Below are positions 20,010 through 28,497 of a DNA stretch of 64,000 nucleotides, one piece after another. The stretch's first letter is position 1. Every line of letters begins with the position of its first letter. The DNA comes from an uncultured Dorea sp. (GTDB lineage: Bacteria; Bacillota; Clostridia; Lachnospirales; Lachnospiraceae), in contig CAJTRE010000010.1 of assembly GCA_910578495.1 (NCBI GenBank), forward strand, positions 12,981 to 76,980, written 5' to 3'. The notes below the pieces were generated by a model. The model searched no databases. It was given only the letters and a program-made list of their open reading frames with translations, and was not told the origin of the DNA. The translations under genes were made by a program, and so were the position numbers.

Positions 20010-21161
20010 ATGAGGAAATGGGGAAAAAAGACAGGTCTTGGACTACTGTTGACAGTATTAATTTTTGTGGCAGGTTTTACTTTTTCGGCAAAAGATGCTC
20101 AGGCGGCCAAGATGGGTTCTGCAGTTGTAAAAGTGAAAAATGAATACAGTAAATCATTCGAGGTTTTGACGATTATTAATAAAAAACGTGCGGCTCAAAA
20201 GCTTCCACCGCTGAAGATGGATAAGGCGCTTCTTAATACTGCTATGCAGAGGGCGGCAGAGCTGACGCTTTATTTTAGTCATGATAGACCAAATGGAGAA
20301 ACGTGTTTTTCAATATTTCCGAGCGATTATATTATGGGCGAAAACATAGCGGCAGGGCAGTCGACATCATCTCAGGTTATGAATAGCTGGATGAACTCAC
20401 CGGGGCACAAAGCTAATATTATGAATCCGGACTATAAGGTAGTCGGAGTAGGCGTTGTTTCGTTGAATGGAGTAAGATATTGGGTACAGTGTTTTGGCGG
20501 GCAAGTAAGGCAGTCGGTTTCTAAAAGTTCTTATGGAGATAAGACAGTAAGCGCAGTTATTCCGTTTGACAGACGTTATGCAAAACCGAAATTATCTTAT
20601 GCCTCCAAGACAGTGAAAGCAGGACAAAAGCTGGCGGCGAAATTAACATTCGACAATGATTTTAGTTCTTATTTTGGAAAGGTAACGGGAACGCCGAAGC
20701 AGATTAGGTTTGTAAGTTCTAATAAAAAGATTTGTACGGTTAACAGTAATGGGACAATTACCGGTGTAAAACCTGGAAAAGCAACGATATATATGATGTC
20801 CGGAAGCAGCAAAGCTGCTTCTGTAACGATTACTGTTGCAAAATCGGGAAAGTCGGAAGTGATAAAGAAGACGGCGGTTTCCAGCTTGAAAGCGGGAAAA
20901 AAGAGCTTTGTTGTTAAATGGAAAAAGCAAAAATCCATTGCCGGTTATCAAATTCAGTATTCTACAGATAAGGGATTTCGCAAAGGAAATAAAACGATTA
21001 CGATAAAGAACGCCGGTACATATAAAAAGACAGTAACTAGATTAAAATCTAAGAAAAAATATTATGTGAGAGTGCGGACATATAAGAATGTTAAAGTAAA
21101 AGGAAAGACAACGAAGAAGTATTCCGGATGGTCAGGGGTTAAAGCAGTAAAAGTGAATTGA
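20010..21161 (+). CDS. Secreted CAP-domain protein with Ig-like and FN3-type domains
   Basis: This 383-residue exoprotein has a signal peptide at residues 1-33. The CAP/SCP-like domain runs from about 50 to 160 and shows FSHDRPNG, YIMGENIAAG, and NSPGHKANIMNPDYKVVGVG, the conserved His/Glu pocket of this family. A Big_2-like bacterial Ig domain covers about 190-275 (VNSNGTITGVKPGKATI), and a fibronectin III-like domain about 290-383. No sorting signal or membrane anchor is seen, so it is probably released or held non-covalently. The molecular role of bacterial CAP proteins is poorly defined. A strong terminator follows. Confidence 0.88.
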   Translation: MRKWGKKTGLGLLLTVLIFVAGFTFSAKDAQAAKMGSAVVKVKNEYSKSFEVLTIINKKRAAQKLPPLKMDKALLNTAMQRAAELTLYFSHDRPNGETCFSIFPSDYIMGENIAAGQSTSSQVMNSWMNSPGHKANIMNPDYKVVGVGVVSLNGVRYWVQCFGGQVRQSVSKSSYGDKTVSAVIPFDRRYAKPKLSYASKTVKAGQKLAAKLTFDNDFSSYFGKVTGTPKQIRFVSSNKKICTVNSNGTITGVKPGKATIYMMSGSSKAASVTITVAKSGKSEVIKKTAVSSLKAGKKSFVVKWKKQKSIAGYQIQYSTDKGFRKGNKTITIKNAGTYKKTVTRLKSKKKYYVRVRTYKNVKVKGKTTKKYSGWSGVKAVKVN

Positions 21162-21220
21162 CAAAAAATTAGCAATATTGACGAAAATCAAACAATCTTA
21201 ATAAAAAGTTAAGAAATTGG

Positions 21221-21256
21221 AATGGCGTAAACTCAATGGTTTACGCCATTTTTTGA
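21221..21256 (+). terminator. Rho-independent terminator after the CAP-protein gene
   Basis: Twelve-base arms (21221-21232 and 21239-21250) with a 6-base loop are followed by TTTTTT. Confidence 0.9.
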
Positions 21257-21329
21257 CGGGATTTATTTTGTGTGTAAAATTAAGAATTTGTGAAAAATAT
21301 CCAAAAATAATATAAAAACTTTCTAAAGA

Positions 21330-21358
21330 TTGCATAAAAATTGGTAAAATGTTATTAT
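21330..21358 (+). promoter_or_regulatory. Putative promoter of the symporter gene
   Basis: TTGCAT (21330-21335), a 17-base spacer and TATTAT (21353-21358) lie 50 bases before the start codon. Confidence 0.6.
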
Positions 21359-21408
21359 AGATACAGTGAATTACATTATTCAAAATATCTATATTAAGGA
21401 GGAAGATT

Positions 21409-22773
21409 ATGGAGAAATTATTGAATGATATTTTTTCAACTATTGGAAGTTATCTGTCAAACTACATTTTGATTGCCGCTCTTTTAGGAGGCGGTATATG
21501 GTTTACAGTGAGGCTTGGTTTTATTCAGGTGAGAGGTTTCAAAGAGGGTATGAAGAGAACCTTCGGCGGATTGTTTAAGAAAAGCGGCGAGCAAGCTGGA
21601 GCTGACGGAATGTCTTCTTTCCAGGCGCTTGCAACTGCTATCGCAGCTCAGGTAGGTACCGGTAATATTGCCGGAGCGGCAACCGCTCTTGCAGTCGGAG
21701 GCCCGGGAGCAATTTTCTGGATGTGGATCGCAGCATTCCTTGGAATGGCTACTATTTACGCAGAGGCTATCATGGCTCAGAAATATAAACAGGTAGGTTC
21801 GGACGGCGAAGTGACAGGTGGTCCTGTTTATTATATTCGTGCAGCGTTCAGCGGCACATTTGGTAAAGTTTTGGCAGGAATCTTCGCAGTTTTGATTACA
21901 CTGGCTCTTGGATTTATGGGTAATGCAGTACAGTCTAACTCTATTGCGGCATCGTTCCATACTGCATTTGGAATGCCACAGTGGATCATGGGACTTCTTC
22001 TTGCAGTGCTTGCACTGTTTGTATTTCTTGGCGGTACCGGACGTATTGCAAAGATTACGGAGCTGATTGTTCCGATTATGGCTGCATTTTATATTTTAGG
22101 TTCTTTAGTTGTAATCATTTATAACTTTAAGGAAATCCCATATGCTTTCCAGGCAATTGTTGTGGGTGCATTCGCTCCTTCTTCCATCGTCGGCGGTGCG
22201 GCAGGTGCGACAGTAAAACTTGCGCTTACAAAAGGTGTTGCACGTGGACTTTTCTCTAACGAGGCAGGTATGGGTTCTACACCTCACGCACATGCAGTTG
22301 CTAAGGTAAATCATCCGGTAGAACAGGGTTATGTTGCAATGATCGGTGTATTTATCGATACATTTGTAATTTTGAACCTGACAGCATTAGTAATTATTAC
22401 TACACATTCTATTCCGACAGGAAGAACAGGAGCAGAGCTCAGCCAGTATGCATTCTCTACACTGTATGGAAAAGGAGGAGACATCTTTATTGCAATTTGT
22501 ATGTTCTTCTTCGCATTCTCAACAATTTTAGGATGGTATTTCTTCGGTCAGGCAAACATCAAATACTTATTTGGATCCAAGGCAGTTAAAGTTTATTCTG
22601 TAATTGTTGCCGTATGTGTATTCCTTGGATCACTTGCAGAGGTAGAACTTGTGTGGACAATGCAGGATACATTCAACTCCTTAATGGTAATCCCGAATAT
22701 TTTGGCGTTGTTTGCATTAAGTGGAGTAATTAAGAAAGTACATGACGACTATTTCAAAAATCATAAAAAATAG
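21409..22773 (+). CDS. Alanine/glycine:cation symporter (AGCS family)
   Basis: This 454-residue integral membrane carrier takes up alanine or glycine with Na+ or H+. About ten to eleven helices are visible. The AGCS signatures are AAQVGTGNIAGAATAL near residue 80 and GLFSNEAGMGSTPHAHA near 280. The ribosome site AAGGAGGA is ideal. The next operon is glycine reductase under a glycine riboswitch, so glycine is the likely substrate and this transporter probably feeds Stickland metabolism. It has its own promoter and is not under the riboswitch seen downstream. Confidence 0.93.
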   Translation: MEKLLNDIFSTIGSYLSNYILIAALLGGGIWFTVRLGFIQVRGFKEGMKRTFGGLFKKSGEQAGADGMSSFQALATAIAAQVGTGNIAGAATALAVGGPGAIFWMWIAAFLGMATIYAEAIMAQKYKQVGSDGEVTGGPVYYIRAAFSGTFGKVLAGIFAVLITLALGFMGNAVQSNSIAASFHTAFGMPQWIMGLLLAVLALFVFLGGTGRIAKITELIVPIMAAFYILGSLVVIIYNFKEIPYAFQAIVVGAFAPSSIVGGAAGATVKLALTKGVARGLFSNEAGMGSTPHAHAVAKVNHPVEQGYVAMIGVFIDTFVILNLTALVIITTHSIPTGRTGAELSQYAFSTLYGKGGDIFIAICMFFFAFSTILGWYFFGQANIKYLFGSKAVKVYSVIVAVCVFLGSLAEVELVWTMQDTFNSLMVIPNILALFALSGVIKKVHDDYFKNHKK

Positions 22774-22819
22774 TCATTATAAAAAATATGTAATTTTGCA
22801 TAAAAATTATAATTAACGG

Positions 22820-22848
22820 TTGTGCAAATAAACTAAATTGATTATAAT
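22820..22848 (+). promoter_or_regulatory. Upstream promoter of the glycine reductase operon
   Basis: TTGTGC (22820-22825), a 17-base spacer and perfect TATAAT (22843-22848). It is the first of two overlapping candidates upstream of the riboswitch. Confidence 0.5.
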
Positions 22849-22860
22849 TTATCTTACTGG

Positions 22861-22889
22861 TTGAAAATGGATTAACAATCGGTTATTAT
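22861..22889 (+). promoter_or_regulatory. Second promoter of the glycine reductase operon
   Basis: TTGAAA (22861-22866), a 17-base spacer and TATTAT (22884-22889) would start RNA near 22896, about 60 bases before the riboswitch aptamer. Confidence 0.55.
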
Positions 22890-22951
22890 AGACGTAGGCA
22901 ATATCAGTTATTGAAAATGCCTATAAAAAATGAACAGTGGGGTTGAAATTT

Positions 22952-23125
22952 TCCAAGAGAGAGTTGAGTGATTCAGCCGCCGAAGAGGCAAGCCGGATAT
23001 ATGCTGGTGAACATATGCCGGACGAAACTTTCAGGCAAAAGGACTGGAAAACGTACCACATTCTGAATCTTGTGCTGTATGATATGGCTTAGCCAAATGT
23101 TTATTTATCAGGGCAAAAGACAGGA
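22952..23125 (+). promoter_or_regulatory. Glycine riboswitch, one clear aptamer and a possible degenerate second
   Basis: The first aptamer (22952-23046) has the conserved blocks: AGAGAGAGTTG, GCCGCCGAAGAGGCAAGC, a long variable stem (GGATATATGC... GCATAT-type pairing), and ACTTTCAGGCAAAAGGACTG. The following stretch to about 23125 lacks the GCCGAAG block but ends with TCAGGGCAAAAGACAGG, which echoes the 3' core of a second aptamer. It precedes a terminator and the grd genes, so glycine probably controls read-through. Known glycine riboswitches are mostly tandem ON switches. Confidence 0.85.
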
Positions 23126-23170
23126 AGGACGACTTACGCACATGGTTTAGGTGCTTAGCCGTCCTTTTTT
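23125..23170 (+). terminator. Riboswitch-controlled terminator ahead of grdX
   Basis: The arms AAGGACG...GCAC (23125-23141) and GTGC...CGTCCTT (23151-23166), with a few mismatches, are followed by a T run to 23170. It sits directly after the riboswitch and 78 bases before grdX, the expected place for an attenuator. Confidence 0.8.
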
Positions 23171-23247
23171 ACGATACCGGAGTCATTTCGTCAAGTGTAC
23201 TGTATTTATGCGAACGGACGAAGACTGAGAAAGGAGAAATGGTTCGT

Positions 23248-23634
23248 ATGAATCGGGGGAAATACATAGTTGTAACCAATAATCCGCTTGTTTGGGATAA
23301 GCTTAAGGAAACGCACGATGTAATATACAAAGAAGTTTCTTATGAAGAACTTCTGAAAGAAGTCAGAGACAGAATACATGAAGGGCATTTGCTTCTGACA
23401 CATCCATTATCCGGAAGCGTGAAGCCCAATGAGACACCGTACAAATCTGTATTAATTTCAGTAGGGAAGGAGGAGGTTGACAGCAGGTCTCTTTCGATTA
23501 TTGAGAGTGCAATACAGGCGTGCTATAAATTTGAAGACAGAACCGGAACTTATAGTGAGCGGGTTCTGGAAGATTTTCAGTTGATCGACTGGACCTTATT
23601 AGAAAGTGGAATGGCATCGGCAGATGTCTGGTAG
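23248..23634 (+). CDS. grdX: GrdX family protein
   Basis: This small soluble protein of about 128 residues heads glycine reductase operons in many Stickland fermenters. Its exact role is unknown. It begins MNRGKYIVVTNNPLVWDK and contains GHLLLTHPLSGSVKPNETPYKSV, matching the GrdX pattern. The ATG at 23248 lies 11 bases from AAGGAG. An in-frame ATG at 23239 is only 2 bases from it and is less likely. It is the first gene after the riboswitch and terminator, 71 bases before grdE. Confidence 0.85.
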   Translation: MNRGKYIVVTNNPLVWDKLKETHDVIYKEVSYEELLKEVRDRIHEGHLLLTHPLSGSVKPNETPYKSVLISVGKEEVDSRSLSIIESAIQACYKFEDRTGTYSERVLEDFQLIDWTLLESGMASADVW

Positions 23635-23705
23635 GTCTTAAATGAGGTTGTAAAGCAGTAAAGCTAAACAATAAAAAATTATTCTTTTGAAGGAGGGAAC
23701 TTAAA

Positions 23706-24986
23706 GTGAGATTAGAAATGGGACACATTTACATTAAGGACATTCAGTTCGCATCTGAGTCTAAGATCGAAAACGGAATCCTTTATGTATCCGAAGAAGC
23801 CGTTAAGGCGGTTGCTCTTGAGGACGAGAAGTTAAAGAGCGCATCATTTGATATTGCAAAACCGGGTGAGTCTGTAAGAATTACACCGGTAAAGGACGTA
23901 ATCGAGCCACGAGTTAAAGTTGAGGGAAAAGGAGGAATTTTCCCTGGAGTTATCGCAAAAGTTGATACTGTTGGAGAAGGTAAGACATATGCGTTAAAAG
24001 GTATGGCTGTAGTAACAGCTGGTAAGATCGTAGGATTCCAGGAAGGTATCATTGATATGACAGGTCCTGGAGCTGACTATACACCATTTTCTAAGACATT
24101 AAACTTAGTTATGGTTTGTGAGCCAGTGGATGATATCAAACCACATGACTATGAGAAGGCAGTTCGTTTTGCTGGATTCAGAGTTGCGGCATATATTGGG
24201 GAATTAGCTCGTAACCTTACACCAGACGAGACAAAAGTATATGAGACATGCACAATTAAAGAAGGTATGGAGAAATATCCGGATCTTCCGAGAGTTGCGT
24301 ATGTTCAGATGCTTCAGAGTCAGGGACTTCTTCATGATACATATGTATACGGCGTTGACGCTAAGAAAATTGTTCCTACGATTATGAGCCCGACAGAGAT
24401 CATGGACGGAGCTATTGTTTCCGGTAACTGTGTGTCTGCATGTGATAAGAACCCAACATATGTACACCTTAACAACCCGGTTGTACATGATATGTTTGAA
24501 CAGCACGGAAAAACTTTCAACTTTGTATGCCACATCATCACAAACGAGAACGTTTACCTTGCAGACAAGATGCGTTCTTCTGACTGGACAGCAAAACTTT
24601 GTAAGATGTTAGATCTTGATGGAGTTATTGTATCTCAGGAAGGATTCGGTAACCCGGATACAGACCTTATCATGAACTGCAAGAAGATTGAAGCTGAAGG
24701 CGTTAAGACTGTAATCATTACAGACGAGTATGCAGGACGCGACGGAAAATCTCAGTCACTTGCTGACGCAGATCCGGCGGCAGATGCGGTTGTAACAGGC
24801 GGTAATGCAAATCAGGTAATTATCCTGCCAAAACTTGATAAAGTAATTGGAACTCTTGATTATGTAACAAAGATTGCAGGTGCAAGTGAAGAGACACTTC
24901 GCGAGGATGGCTCTTTAGAGGTTGAGCTTCAGGTACTTACAGGTGCAACTAACGAGACAGGTTTCAATAAACTGAGTGCAAGATAA
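23706..24986 (+). CDS. grdE: Glycine reductase complex component B, proprotein of alpha/beta subunits
   Basis: Component B of glycine reductase binds glycine as a Schiff base on a pyruvoyl group and passes the carboxymethyl group to selenoprotein A. GrdE (426 residues) is made as a proprotein that self-cleaves between Asn241 and Cys242 (SGNC-VSACD), with the Cys becoming the pyruvoyl. Cys242 matches the position known from Clostridium sticklandii. The C-terminal half holds GNPDTDLIMNCKKIE and VLTGATNETGFN. Translation starts at GTG with GAAGGAGGG upstream. The grdB start follows 20 bases after its stop. Confidence 0.96.
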   Translation: MRLEMGHIYIKDIQFASESKIENGILYVSEEAVKAVALEDEKLKSASFDIAKPGESVRITPVKDVIEPRVKVEGKGGIFPGVIAKVDTVGEGKTYALKGMAVVTAGKIVGFQEGIIDMTGPGADYTPFSKTLNLVMVCEPVDDIKPHDYEKAVRFAGFRVAAYIGELARNLTPDETKVYETCTIKEGMEKYPDLPRVAYVQMLQSQGLLHDTYVYGVDAKKIVPTIMSPTEIMDGAIVSGNCVSACDKNPTYVHLNNPVVHDMFEQHGKTFNFVCHIITNENVYLADKMRSSDWTAKLCKMLDLDGVIVSQEGFGNPDTDLIMNCKKIEAEGVKTVIITDEYAGRDGKSQSLADADPAADAVVTGGNANQVIILPKLDKVIGTLDYVTKIAGASEETLREDGSLEVELQVLTGATNETGFNKLSAR

Positions 24987-25005
24987 GGAAGGGAGGATAA
25001 GAAGA

Positions 25006-26316
25006 ATGGCTAAATTAAAAGTAGTTCATTACATCAATCAGTTCTTTGCACAGATTGGTGGAGAAGAAAAAGCAGATTATCCGGTAGAGCTTCGCGCAGG
25101 CGAGGTTGTGGGACCGGGACTTGCATTAACAACAAACTTTAAAGACGAAGCAGAGATTGTTGCAACAATCATCTGTGGAGACTCTTATTTCAATGAGAAT
25201 CTGGAGAGCGCAAAAGCAGAAATCCTTGCTATGGTAAAAGAGCAGGCTCCGGATGTATTTATCGCAGGACCGGCATTTAACGCAGGTCGTTATGGTGTTG
25301 CTTGTGGTACAATCGCAGCAGCAGTTCAGGAAGAACTTGGAATCCCATCTCTGACTGGTATGTACGTAGAGAACCCGGGTGCTGATATGTTCAAGAATCA
25401 GGTATACATGATTTCTACAAAGAACAGTGCCGCAGGTATGAGAGATGCTGTTACTAAGATGGCACCTTTAGCTGTCAAACTTGGTAAGGGAGAGGCAATC
25501 GGAGCTTCTGCAGAAGAAGGATATATGCCAAACGGCGTTCGTGTAAACTTCTTCGAGAAAGAGAGAGGATCTCAGAGAGCTGTTAATATGCTTCTTAAAA
25601 AATTAGCAGACAAACCATTCGTAACAGAGTTCCCAATGCCAGACTTTGACAGAGTTGAGCCTAATCCGGCAGTGAAAGATCTCGCTCATGCTAAGATCGC
25701 CTTAGTAACTTCCGGTGGTATCGTTCCAAAGGGAAATCCGGACCACATTGAGAGTTCAAGCGCTTCTCACTATGGTGAGTATGATATTGCAGGCGTTATG
25801 GATCTTACAGAAGAGACATATGAGACTGCACATGGTGGATACGATCCGGTATATGCTAACGAAGACTCTGACCGCGTACTTCCGGTTGACGTTCTTCGTG
25901 ATATGGAAAAAGAAGGAATTATTGGTGAGTTACATCACTTATTCTATACAACAACAGGTAACGGTACAGCCGTAGCATCTTCTAAGGCATTTGCTGCTGA
26001 GTTCTCTGCAAAACTGAAAGCAGACGGAGTAGACGCAGTAATCCTCACCTCTACTTGAGGTACCTGTACTCGTTGCGGTGCAACGATGGTTAAGGAAGTA
26101 GAAAGAGCAGGGATCCCTGTAGTACACGTATGTACAGTAACACCAATCTCTATGACAGTTGGTGCTAACAGAATCGTTCCGGCTATCGCTATTCCACATC
26201 CTCTTGGAAATCCGGCTCTTGATCCGGCAGAGGAGAAAGAACTTCGTCGTAAGATTGTTGAGAAAGCTTTAAATGCTTTAACAACAGAGGTTGACGGACA
26301 GACTATCTTTGAGTAA
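25006..26316 (+). CDS. grdB: Glycine reductase component B selenoprotein subunit (Sec351)
   Basis: GrdB is the catalytic selenoprotein subunit of component B. With GrdE it determines specificity for glycine over sarcosine or betaine. The gene is read through an in-frame TGA at 26056-26058, giving Sec351 in TST-U-GTCTRCG, the conserved GrdB site. The frame then continues 86 residues to 26316 (ending DGQTIFE), for a total of 436 residues, the usual length. The start ATG at 25006 follows GGGAGGATAAG. A hairpin with a GGT loop 12 bases after the TGA fits a bacterial SECIS. It is not a pseudogene. selA, selB, selC and selD must be elsewhere in the genome. Confidence 0.96.
26056..26085 (+). promoter_or_regulatory. 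Selenocysteine UGA codon and bSECIS hairpin of grdB
   Basis: The TGA at 26056-26058 is followed by the stem CGTTGC (26071-26076), loop GGT, stem GCAACG (26080-26085). The spacing and GGT apical loop resemble SelB-binding bacterial SECIS elements. Confidence 0.8.
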
Positions 26317-26355
26317 AAAGTGAGAATACTTAATTGCAAAGGAGACATTACAGAC

Positions 26356-27300
26356 ATGAGTAAGATTTATGATGTTGTCATCCTGGGTGCAGGTCCTGCT
26401 GGTTTAGCGGCAGGACTGTACGCAGGCAGAAGCCGTCTTTCTGTACTGATCATTGAAAAAGGTCAGGATGGCGGACAGATTGCTATCACAGATGAGATTG
26501 AGAACTATCCTGGACAGAATGTAGAGGGTGAGTCCGGACCATCTCTGATTGCAAGAATGACTGCGCAGGCAGAGAAATTTGGTGCAGAGCGCGTATCTGA
26601 TACAATTACAGAGGTTTCCCTTGAGGGAGATATTAAAGTGTTAAAGAGCGCAAATGCTGAGTACCAGGGAAGAAACGTTATCATTGCAACAGGCGCACAC
26701 TCCAGACCGATTGGATGTAAGGGTGAAGCTGAGTACACAGGTAAGGGTGTTTCTTACTGTGCTACATGTGATGCTAACTTCTTCGAAGATTTTGAAGTGT
26801 TCGTAGTAGGCGGCGGCGATTCTGCTGTTGAGGAAGCTATGTATCTTACAAAATTCGCAAGAAAAGTTACGATTATTCACAGACGTGATGAGCTTCGTGC
26901 GGCAAAATCTATTCAGGAGAAAGCATTCAAAAACGAGAAGATTGAATTTATGTGGGATTCTGTAGTAGAGGAAGTTGGCGGAGACGACATCCTTCAGTGG
27001 ATGAAAGTGAAAAACGTTAAGACTGGTGAAGTTACTACTGTTGAAGCTGATGAAGAAGATGGAATGTTTGGTGTGTTTGGATTTATCGGAACTATTCCAA
27101 ATTCTAAAGTATTTGAGGGAATCATCGACATGGATGAGCGTGGATACATCAAGGCTGATGAAGATATGCATACAAACATCCCAGGCGTATATGCGGCAGG
27201 AGATGTTCGTATCAAGAGTTTAAGACAGGTTGTAACAGCAGCCGCTGACGGAGCAATCGCAGCAATCCAAGTAGAAAGAAGCATGTCTGACTACTTTTAA
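26356..27300 (+). CDS. trxB: Thioredoxin reductase
   Basis: This 314-residue FAD/NADPH disulfide reductase recharges the thioredoxin that reduces selenoprotein A. An FAD-binding GAGPAGLAAGLYAGR is near the N terminus. The redox pair is Cys135 and Cys138 in SYCATCDANF. The NADPH motif GGGDSAVEEA is followed by HRRDELRA, and the C-terminal FAD motif is VYAAGDVR. The ATG at 26356 follows AAAGGAGA. The frame also extends to 26320 without a good ribosome site. Placement inside the grd operon fits a dedicated electron-supply role. Confidence 0.94.
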   Translation: MSKIYDVVILGAGPAGLAAGLYAGRSRLSVLIIEKGQDGGQIAITDEIENYPGQNVEGESGPSLIARMTAQAEKFGAERVSDTITEVSLEGDIKVLKSANAEYQGRNVIIATGAHSRPIGCKGEAEYTGKGVSYCATCDANFFEDFEVFVVGGGDSAVEEAMYLTKFARKVTIIHRRDELRAAKSIQEKAFKNEKIEFMWDSVVEEVGGDDILQWMKVKNVKTGEVTTVEADEEDGMFGVFGFIGTIPNSKVFEGIIDMDERGYIKADEDMHTNIPGVYAAGDVRIKSLRQVVTAAADGAIAAIQVERSMSDYF

Positions 27301-27428
27301 GCACAGCACAGTCTACAGAAAAACATAAGCGACGTGTATACACGTAAGCAGATGTTTTTCTGTAGACTGGAATTGGGCGAATAGCCCAAGAACGAGGTCA
27401 CGAAGTGACGATCTTGAGTTGGCTGTGC
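27301..27428. repeat. 128-bp structured element between trxB and trxA
   Basis: It begins at the first base after the trxB stop. Closing arms GCACAGC (27301-27307) and GCTGTGC (27422-27428) enclose a perfect 18-bp hairpin (27309-27326 with 27352-27369, itself topped by the palindrome ACGTGTATACACGT), a TTGGGC/GCCCAA hairpin, and a GTCAC/GTGAC hairpin with loop GAA. No ORF lies inside it. The layout recalls the 165- and 173-bp elements although the sequence differs. It could be mobile or an RNA element that sets the trxB:trxA ratio. Confidence 0.65.
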
Positions 27429-27477
27429 GAGAGAGGTACAGCGATGGCAGAACATATATATTAAGGAGGAGATTCCA

Positions 27478-27795
27478 ATGTTAGATTTAGATAAGAACAC
27501 ATTTGGGCCAGAGGTATTAGAAGCTGAAGGCTATGTATTCGTAGATTTTTATGGAGATGGCTGTGTACCATGTCAGGCTTTAATGCCAAAGGTACACGAG
27601 TTCGCTGATACATATGGAGATAAGTTGAAATTTACATCTCTGAACACAACAAAGGCTCGTCGTCTTGCAATTGCACAGAAAGTTTTAGGACTTCCTGTAA
27701 TGGCTATTTATAAAGGTGGCGAGAAAGTAGAAGAACTTGTAAAAGACGACTGTACACCAGAGTCTATCGAGGCGATGATTAAGAAATACATCTAA
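27478..27795 (+). CDS. trxA: Glycine-reductase-associated thioredoxin (GCVPC active site)
   Basis: This 105-residue thioredoxin passes electrons from TrxB to the selenoprotein A of glycine reductase. The active site is GCVPC (Cys29, Cys32) in place of the usual WCGPC, a variant described for thioredoxins of glycine-reducing anaerobes. The cis-proline loop is LGLPVMAIYKGG. AAGGAGGAG precedes the ATG. It is separated from trxB by a structured element and is followed 69 bases later by grdA. Confidence 0.95.
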   Translation: MLDLDKNTFGPEVLEAEGYVFVDFYGDGCVPCQALMPKVHEFADTYGDKLKFTSLNTTKARRLAIAQKVLGLPVMAIYKGGEKVEELVKDDCTPESIEAMIKKYI

Positions 27796-27864
27796 TTGGA
27801 TGTTTTCTTGAATCATAGAAAAAAACTTTATTTTGTATTTTAACAGAAAGGAGAAAGCATAATT

Positions 27865-28326
27865 ATGGCTATTTTAGAAGGCAAAAAAGCAATAATTATC
27901 GGAGACCGTGATGGAATTCCGGGACCAGCTATCGCTGAATGTGTTCAGACTGCTGGTGCAGAGGTTGTATTTTCATCAACGGAGTGTTTCGTCTGAACGA
28001 GCGCAGGCGCAATGGATCTGGAGAACCAGAAAAGAGTAAAAGATTTCGCAGAGGAGTATGGTGCAGAGAACTTAGTAGTAGTTCTTGGCGCTGCTGAGGG
28101 CGAGGCTGCAGGACTTGCAGCTGAGACTGTAACCTTAGGCGATCCTACTTTTGCAGGTCCATTGACAGGAGTCCAGCTTGGACTCGCGGTATATCACGTA
28201 TGTGAGCCAGAGGTCAAAGGTGAGTTTGATGAGGCAGTTTATGATGAACAGGTTGGTATGATGGAAATGGTTCTTGATGTTGATGACATCGTTTCCGAGA
28301 TGGAAGCTATCAGAGAGCAGGTTTAA
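27865..28326 (+). CDS. grdA: Glycine reductase selenoprotein A (Sec44)
   Basis: Selenoprotein A takes the carboxymethyl group from component B as a Se-carboxymethyl-selenocysteine, which component C turns into acetyl phosphate. The gene is read through TGA at 27994-27996, giving Sec44 in the conserved redox motif C41-F-V-U44 (TECFV-U-TSAGAMD). The total is 153 residues, the normal GrdA size. AGAAAGGAG precedes the ATG at 27865. A small GCGC/GCGC hairpin a few bases after the TGA may belong to its SECIS. The downstream hairpin separates it from grdCD. Confidence 0.96.
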
Positions 28327-28346
28327 TCTAATCATACTATTTTAAG

Positions 28347-28399
28347 AAGAGGGGAAGTCCCAATGTGTTCCCGCATAGAGGGATACTTCCTCTTTTTGT
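28347..28399 (+). terminator. Hairpin between grdA and grdC
   Basis: AAGAGG..GGAAGTCCC (28347-28361) pairs with GGG..ACTTCCTCTT (28380-28394), apart from a small bulge, and is followed by TTTTTG. It probably lets abundant grdA mRNA end here, with partial read-through or a separate promoter for grdCD. Confidence 0.7.
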
Positions 28400-28497
28400 T
28401 AAAAACTTAAATTTCCGGGACATTTATTCACGCCTTCTATATTTACTTGTGAAAAATGTCAGCTTTATGAAAAGTTAAAGAAAGGTGGTAAAAACCA

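Noticed and set aside
26056..26058. TGA that would make grdB look like a frameshifted or truncated pseudogene
   Set aside because: The frame continues with conserved residues, the codon is at the known selenocysteine position and a SECIS-like hairpin follows. The same reasoning applies to the TGA at 27994 in grdA.
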